A stretch of 64,000 nucleotides of DNA, from the NCBI GenBank assembly GCA_947359465.1, contig OX375879.1, forward strand, positions 123,102,486 through 123,166,485, written 5' to 3'. A program made the position numbers and the translations under genes. Under the pieces are notes generated by a model. It was not told the DNA's origin, did no database searches, and worked only from the letters and a program-made list of their open reading frames with translations. Source of the DNA: Metellina segmentata (Eukaryota > Arthropoda > Arachnida > Araneae > Tetragnathidae). This document shows positions 11,601 through 20,600 of the stretch, one piece after another (positions within the stretch are counted from its first letter, which is position 1; each line of letters begins with the position of its first letter).

Positions 11601-14600
11601 TCCTAATTTTTTTGTGGTGCCTGAAATTCACCTTTGATGTGACATCATTGAAGATGGGGAGGATTTTGCGATTTTCGACCGCTGACGTCACAAGCGTTTT
11701 TCATCGTAATGCCTTTGGAACCATGCCAAGTTATCCGATTCTAGTGTGTTTTGATTTACGTTGTTGATAATAGTCACTTCAAGGTCATCACAGTGTCAAT
11801 TTTTTGCAAAGCAAACCAAATGGAAATATGTAGCAATCACCAGGGGTTGGTGAGCAGTGGTCACACCCGATGTTTGTCGATACTGAGTTCTATTCAGTTA
11901 ATTAGCCAACCACAGAAGGGGACTGATTGACGTGTCGGTACAACCCAATTAGAAATCGCACATCGTCGACACTTTAATTCTTCGCTTTACCTGTTTTATT
12001 GGCATACACTGCTCATGATTCCAAGTCTTTTATATTTATATCTCATGGTGGTTTTGTCTTCATGTTCATGTCAGACTGGCCACTACAGGTCAGCCTGATA
12101 CGAAACCTGTATCATCAGTCCTGGGTAAGGGACAATTTTTAATTCCCCTTAGAGAGTGATAGGCTCTACCTCATCATTGTTCAGATAATGATGGACCATG
12201 GGTGACTGCAGGGAGAAAAATTAAGTTCATTTTTAAATCGTTTAGAAATGACTGCAACTTCTCCATAATAAAAATGTTCTAATCTGTGAGGGTTTTTTTT
12301 TCTTCTTCATTCGACAAATGAAAGTGCATCAGAATTTCAAAGTACCAGTCTCTGAATATTGTATGTTTCACCATATCATTACTCAAGATAGGATTAAATG
12401 ACTAGTAATCTCTCATTTGATTTAGTTTGATAGTCAGGATACACTCATAATAAACATTACAGATAGAAAGTTTCAATTCATGAGCATTCTGCATATTTGT
12501 ACATATTTATTCAACATATTATTTGTGAAGAACAATTTAAAATACTCTAATTGTCCTGTGATCAATCTCGCAAGGATAGATCAGAGGGCAACACCATGTA
12601 ATTGTGATCCGAGGTCAACCTTGAGCTTCCACCCCACTCTCCAAACTTTCACACTAAGATAATGTGAGGACATTTGAGGCCCTTTGACAAATTTAACATG
12701 CACCAGCCTTGTAGCACTTGCAAATCCTTTGTTCTTTCAACCGGGAAATTATTGTGGGTACTGTCAGCATTATCTGTGTCAATTTTTTCAGGTTGTTTTG
12801 ATTTAGTTCCAATAATTAAGTTACTTTTTATCGAAATTGGAACAGGAGAGCTCATCACCATCATATTCATTTAAGAATATTTCACTTTACAGAATAGCAA
12901 TTTCTTTAAGACTTGGATCTTTTCCACATATTAGCCTTTTGGTAACTGATAGGATCTAATATGACCTGCGAATAAAGTTGTCCCTTTAATAACAATTACA
13001 AACAATGAACGAACGTACGTAAATGTAAACATGCGACTGCCCGTTTTTTTCTTCAAAAAAGGCTTTAATGTATTCTAGGTCAAACAAACTAATTAAGAAA
13101 CCCTATTTAATTAATTGTGATAAGAAATATGCATACTTTGCTACTCCGAGCCATTAAATGGAAATAAGCTATTTAAACGATGAAATCTGCTTGGTGTCCA
13201 AAAGACATCAGTGGAGTAAATTTAGCTGTAGAATTTTTTTAATTGAGCATCACAAAAAACATATCTGTTGAGTGCATATCAAGTAAAACGATTAAAAGTC
13301 ACAAAAATTGACAATCTGATAAATAATACAAAAGAGAGAAAGCTACAAATGCACTCCTGTGTCGACAAATGAATGTACTAGTGTAAAATGGTTGGTTTGG
13401 GATTTTATGAAGGAAGAGCCATATTTAGCTGAGCTGCACCCAACACAAGACAGACAATGTCAACCCATTGTGAAAATAAATGTTGAAGAGAAACAAGTAG
13501 GAGCACCCTGAGGTTGCTCCTGTTTACCAGAGGCAGAATGCCTTATGGAAAATAGATAGATACCTCTGGTGCGTAAAGCCAGGCACACCTAAAGATGGCC
13601 CCTGAGGGGCTAGGTCTTGTCCATGCTATCAAAACTATTATATTAAATTATTTCAAAAGATTTTAACAGCAATTTTAAGCTTAAGGCATCTGACTACGTT
13701 GGAAATTTTTTTTTTTGAAAGTTCAAATTATTCAATATTCTTAATATTTAGACTTTTTTTCTATGCAAAACTGTTTTTATTTTGTCAGTGAATAAAAGCA
13801 GAGATATTGCAATTAGAATAGACTTTGACAGCTGTTTTTGAATTTGTTTTAAAATTTTAAAATGCCTTTTACCGAATTGGGATTGTAATTTTCAGCAAAA
13901 TTGTTGCACAAGAAACAAGATAACTTAAAATGCACAGTGTATTTCTGAATAAAATTTGGTGTACTGGTCTGTTATATCATTTTGTTTCAGAGAGTCTGAA
14001 CTAGGATATAGCTAAATTAGAGAAAGGAAAACTTTTTAGAAATTTTAGTGTTGTGGATTGAGGAAAAATGCATGTTTCTTCTACATTATTCCTATCTCAT
14101 GAATGGAAAGGTATATTGTATATATTTTAATTTAGGCACTAGCTTATACACATATGAAGACCACGCAAAATGTTAGGCAAATGTACTCACCAGTTTTTCA
14201 AATAGTAATGGTTTTCTTCCCTTTTTTTTAAACTAAGTTTTTAATTTCTTAATAAATTAAAGATTTTTTTGCTAAATAACATATTTCATAGATTGTTTTA
14301 TCATACAGAAAAAATTTAGTACAATTTGAACATTTAAAAAAGGACTTAATCAGACACCTTAATACAAAAACCCGATACATAATTTTAATTGTAAGCATAT
14401 GAAGACCACGCAAAATGTTAGGCAAATGTACTCACCAGTTTTTCAAATAGTAATGGTTTTCTTCCCTTTTTTTAAAACTAAGTTTTTAATTTCTTAATAA
14501 ATTAAAGATTTTTTTGCTAAATAACATATTTCATAGATTGTTTTATCATACAGAAAAAATTTAGTACAATTTGAACATTTAAAAAAGGACTTAATCAGAC

Positions 14601-17600
14601 ACCTTAATACAAAAACCCGATACATAATTTTAATTGTAAAAAAAACTAATTTAAGGTATAACTTGCGTCTACCAACAAGCCCTTTTTTCTCAACCCTCTA
14701 GCTTATTTTTCTCGCCCCCCCCCCCCAAAAAAAAAAAAATTAATAATAATTTGATGCTTTGTGGGGTTTCAACATACCACACAGTTAATGACATAAAACA
14801 TCCTTACTCATTCGTCAAGCGAGCCGTCAGTGCATGAGCCTCCATGTGATGGATTGGGATAAGTGGCTTCTTACACATATCAGCCAATTTCTTTGCATAA
14901 TCAATGCCCACTAACAAAGAGCCTCTGAGACCAGGTTTTGTAGTAACAGCAATAGCAGATACTTCCTAAAAAATGAAATTATCTTCTCAAATAATCAATT
15001 CTTACTGACAGTGCATTTACAATACTATACAACTTTTATATACTGTAAACATATATTTTAGTAAATGGTATTAAAAACATTGCTCACCCGAAAATTATAA
15101 ATTGTTGTATACTCTCCTGTTCTTGAATGTTTGTAAACAATTTGATTTCGAGATCAAGTCACTATTGATCAATCGTCTCACAGTGGATAGTTACGCATGC
15201 GAAGCTATTTGCTCTGAATCTGATGCTTAAGTAGATATGAAAATCTGAACCAATTTGCATATGAAATGCCTATATATACTTTGATTGGTCAGACACTAAT
15301 ATATAAGCGGAGTTGGTGAATAACACATGTCAGATCTAAGTACGGTCATATGTATGATTTCTTATGATGTTGTTTTTCATGTAAAGTATACATGCACGGC
15401 ATGCCTTACATTGCTAAATTGTAAGGAAACAGAAATCATTTCAGACATTTAGAAACTAAGAAAAGAAACGAGGAACAGATTGTTTTGTGCGAGAAACGAT
15501 TTTGTCACTAGTTGGTAGACAAATATTTCGGTATTTTCAATGTCATCTGTAAAAGAGTGAGTTTCTCAATGCCGATTTGGTGATTTTGCTCACACAATAA
15601 TTTGAAGAATTTAGAATTGGTTGGTTATGGTGAAAGGGCCATATATGCCTAAGCTGTACCAAACACAAGATAATGTCAAGTAATCATGAAAATAAAGCAA
15701 GCAAGAAAGATTACTAGGGTATCCTGGGGTCATGATCCTCATGTTTACCAGGCAGTAAACCCCACGGGAAAAGAATAGATCACTAGGGTACCTTGGGTTT
15801 GAGAATTTAGATGATAATTTGAACTTATTGAAACAAAATTCCAAAGTAGGTAAATGTCCAGGAAATTCAAAATAAAAAAAAAGGAATTTATAAATAGAAT
15901 TAGAAGCCAAACCAGCAGCTACTGCTTTGGAACATTTATTCCTAGATATAATTGGATAATAACAAAAGTAACAACTAAATATCCAATGGTTTTGAAATTA
16001 AAAGATGTTTACTGATTTACATATTTAATTTATCAAAACCGTCCCGCCCTAAGGCATACGGTGTAGTTTTGGGTTGTGAGCAACCCTGACAGCACATGCA
16101 TTGCCACCTATGTTTCTCAATATTGCAATACAATTACACTTACTATCATGGGATAGATGGGCTATGATAGATCTTCTAGTCTTATTTCAAGAAGTCGATT
16201 GGCTATTATCTTAAGGCCTTGTCTTGACTTTTCACCTGTCAAAAGTAGTTTTCTTTCTACTTTTTTGTGCTTATGGGGACATAGGTATTTTCTTATGTTT
16301 TCCCACAGTTTGCAGTCCTAAATTACGTGGTCAAAGCTTTGAATTCCTTCTCCACATTCGTATTTATCTTCCTTATTGAATAAACGTTTCTGGTGCTGTC
16401 CAAATACGTCGTGACCAGCGATAAATTGATTCATCTCAAAAGATCCTAGATGCCTCGTCTGTGATATGTCCCTATATTCTGTGTGGACTATTCTTCCCTT
16501 CTCTGAGTAGTTCCATCGCACTTGCCACATCCCTTCTGCTTCTTTATTAATTTGTTTCTGGATGTATTCCTTGTCCATTTGCTGTGCCTTGTCGATCTAC
16601 TGTTTCACTGTTGCTTCTTTTGCCAGAGCATCCGCCCTCTCGTTGCCCTCATGACCTTATCCATTTTAGGTTTATAACTCCTGAGAAATTCTTTATTTGA
16701 TGCTTCATATTGCAAATATATTTATCACTGTTGGTAATATTGCCAAGGGCCATTAACACGGATCTTGAGTCAGTAATAATGTAGGCCTTTCTGATGTCAT
16801 TCTTTGTAATGAGAGATATAGCTCTGTCAATAGCTATTAATTCTCAAATATAAACCATAGAGTGATGCCTAATTCTTATTGTATTCTCGTTATAAACTTC
16901 TATGCCTTCCAAATAAACGACTAAGCCGCTTCCAACCTTCCCTTCTTTTTTAGAGCCGTCTGTGAAAATGTTCACTTCTTCTAATCTTTCTTCTTTACCA
17001 TGACATCTCCATGGGGATTTTAATATATCCCAAGGCGGTGAACAAGTTGTTTCTTCTATTTGAACATTTTCAGCCCTAATTTCTATTCCATTAATTTTTA
17101 GATTTTCTTTCTGTTTAAGTTTTAAATTTATCCTGAATTCCTTTTAGTTTGAGGTCTAGTGGTATTCATCCAGATAATATCTGTACGGCATCTGTAGAGA
17201 CTGTGCTGTAGCATTTGTAATGGGTAACAAGCATCTTCTCAGCATCTGAAGAATCTTCTGATTTTGTTTTGCCTTGTTTCTGTACCAGATTTCTGCTCCG
17301 TAACCAATTATCTTCTCTAGAATTTCTGATAAATTATTTTCTTAACTTTGGGGTCTAATCCCCATGTGGCTCTTGAAATTCTATTTAACTTGCCTTGAAT
17401 TCTTGTCACTTTCTCTAGTATCGTATTAAGATGTGGTATGAAAGATAGATTTTTGTCTATTAAGAGATTCCAAGGTAACTGAGTTCTTTTTTAAATTTGA
17501 GAAATAACGTTCTAATCTTGATTCTAGGAAAATGTGTACATCTTTTATTAGATAAGAGCGTGAATACGCATTTTTCAATATTGAGCTTTAGTTTATTATT

Positions 17601-20600
17601 TTCAATCCAAGTTTCAATTTGAACCAATATACTATTCATTTTTTGACTGAATCTATAGGTTGCCCTTTCGAATGACATAATGACAATATCATCCGTGAAT
17701 GCTTGTATTTCTACTCCTTCCTTCATATCCAGTTCCAGGAAACCGTTGACATAGATGTTCCAGAGCATTGGTCCCATGCTTGAACCTTGCCTACGTTGTA
17801 TACTGATTGACATATTAATATTTTACTCTGTGGTTAGTATAAGTGGTGCTGTCTGCTGTTCCAATATTAAAAAAACGACATGAATGCTTTGGAAAATGAA
17901 AATTTTAACAATGAAGAGGCACTTGCAATATGCAAGTCACTTTCAGAAAAAATTGACTTACACTGATTATGGCTTTTGAACCCTCCACTTCTCTACTATT
18001 ATAATAGGAAGTGTTTCTCTGTGTCGTGTCTGTATGTATGGAGCATCCTGGCAAATCTATGGCACTTACAATAGTGAAATTTAGCACACAGATAATCCTA
18101 ATTTTTTGCAATTCTTGTGACCAGCCAGAATTTTAAAATTTGTTCTAGAAATTTTTAAAGATTTTTATTAGTTTTTTCACCATTTGATGTTCTTACGGGG
18201 AAAGTGACGTCATAGTTCCTCGATTGAAGAAAGGAAACCTTTTGCAATTTTCAATCTTGGAAATGTGCAAAAGTTAGAATGGAGCTGACGTCACATTGAA
18301 GAAAAGACAGATTATGCATTTTACGTCCTAATGCCTTTGGAACCATGCCAAAATTTCAGACTCTAGCGAGTTTAGATTTATGTTGTTGATTAGCATAACT
18401 TTCTTGCTAGCAATTTCAACTTTGTCACGTGCAAAGATTATTTGAGGTTTTCTACCTTCGCGATCGTTAGAGATAGACTAAAATTTCAATAGATTTAAAA
18501 TCTGCAGAAATTTTACACTAGATCGATTCCTTAAATATGATTTTCTTTAAATAAATAATTTTTCAATTGTAACACATGTCATGTCGTGTGGAGTGGGACT
18601 CATTCTTAAAATTATTGTTTTTTCTTTTTTATGTTTTAAATATGTTTAGATGTGTTAAGCCCAATTTTTTTAATTTTAATTTAAACTAGTTTAAAATCTA
18701 TCGGCATTTATTTATTACTAGCCAGTTTGAGGCCATCACAGCATTGCCTCTGGTGTTGGTTTTCGAAGCAAACCAAATAGCAATGCATAGCAATCACCGG
18801 GGGTTGGCGAGCGTTAGCAAGCAGTGGTACCACATGACCTAATGAAAACTACTGATGCAAAGGAATCGTTATGAGGATCGATAGTTGTGGTTACTTTGCT
18901 CTATTATGCATGTTGCAAAGTAAAATTGAATTTCAATCATTTTTACTTTTCAAGTTCAAAAAAAAAAAAAAAAAAAAAATTTTTTTAATGGTTCTTTTTA
19001 ATCCATACAGCATCAAATTTTTAATTGAATTATACACATTTAGAATCCCAGAGAAATGTAGAAAGTAACCAACCTCAAGCTCTATTTGACTTTTTGTTAA
19101 TGCCATTGAAACAACGTTTTCTATATTTTCCTTATGAAAATGAACAGCAATGTGAGGAATGACACCACCATTTCTGTAAAGGTAAAATTGATATCAGCAC
19201 AAGTAATAATGAATATTAGATAGAGAATAATAGAAATTTGTAAACAAGATATAGATAAATTATAAAAATAAAGTACAGTTTAGATGTAGTTTTTTTTTTT
19301 TTTGTGGCAATACTTTTGGTGTTTTTAGTAGCAAGTTATGGCAGGCAAAACCAAGCCTGCCTTATTTAGAAACTTGTGTATATTTGAATCTCCCTTTTAT
19401 TAGGTATATTAGGGGGCTCCGCCACCTGTTCGCTCACACTCGCCAATCCCCATTCCAAGCTCTCATGTGGTATTTTCACATTTTAAAATGAATAGAATTA
19501 AGCTATATCTATGACAGTTTTAGTTTTGGGACAAAAATTACAATCTAAAAGTTCTGAAAATTGTCTAACCAACTTTTAATTGCATCAACTTTATTTATTA
19601 ACCAATTTAAAAATTAATTCTACCATAAGAAAGAGTACAATCAAAAGTATTCATAGATGTTTTCAAATTTAAAAAATAATAGTATTAAGCTATAGAGATA
19701 TGACAGTGTTAACAAAAGTAGCAAAAATATCTCCATATTCCGAAATTTGTATCAATGACCAACTTTTGAACTCATCGAATTTATTTATTAACCAATTTTA
19801 AAAATAATTGTACTGTACGAAAAAGTACATTCTAAAGTATACTGCGATATTTTCAAAATTAAAAACTAATAGCAATAAGATATAGATATGACAGTTTTAA
19901 AAAAAAGTAATGAAAATGTCCCGATTTTACCTGAATTTCAAAAAAATATTAACACGAACCAAATTGAAATTTCTAAAATAACTCGACGAGCTGCAAAAAT
20001 TCACGTTTAGAGGTACTCTTAAAAAAACTCACGGCTGAAGACTGAAAATTTGAATGTGTTTTGTTCACTCAAGGTAGAAATTTCGTTCTTTCAATTTTGA
20101 CACTTAATAAACTTTAAACTAATAGTCGCATCGGGAAAAAATCTTCTTCATCGTGTTGACTGGACAATTTTAAACAAACCATGTTAATTTCGTCATTTTC
20201 TGATCCATACTTTCTGAGGAAAACGTCTAAGAATCAAGCTAAACAACACAGCTTTTTTTAGAGTATATTAATATAATATTTTTTAACAAAAAGATAGTTT
20301 TTATAAATTTTTCTTCTTTTTTTATTTTACCAGCTTGAACAACTCTAGTTTGCTTAGAATCAATGTGATCTTTTTTAACTGCCTGGTTTCATTACACTTA
20401 GTTAAAAATTAATGAATTATTTAACTTGGACATACTTATAAACAATATTTAAGGAAAGAAAGATTTTTTTCATTTAAGTAAATTTTCACCTAATAAAAAA
20501 AAATAAGTAAATTGAATTTGTGTTCTGTTTTCAAAATTCCTAAGAAATTCTTCCTTGGTGACAAAAAAGCATTGCAAAAAATACACCGAAAGTGGTGCCA

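Larger units (their letters stand above)
9361..14807. other. OSGEPL1 intron 3
   Basis: The intron lies between exons 3 and 4. It holds a TIR element with an 8-bp target duplication (9887-10188), a partial copy of it (10400-10480), a Helitron-like B copy (11500-11875), a SINE remnant (12578-12680), repeat-R copies (11275, 13410), a TTAA-flanked element (13681-14362) and a tandem duplication (14151-14639). Homopolymer C/A runs sit at about 14715-14738. No other coding sequence was recognised. Confidence 0.6.
14966..19073. other. OSGEPL1 intron 2
   Basis: The intron lies between exons 2 and 3. It holds a repeat-R copy (15625-15800), a decayed LINE with reverse transcriptase and RNase H (16018-17815) and a Helitron-like B copy (17990-18835). 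An A-run and T-run abut near 18958-18987. The 15000-15600 region has no recognised content. Confidence 0.6.

Noticed and set aside
19480..19950. Possible CRISPR-like array from the repeated units
   Set aside because: The units are about 180 bp, diverged, and have no short identical repeats with unique spacers. The host is a eukaryote.
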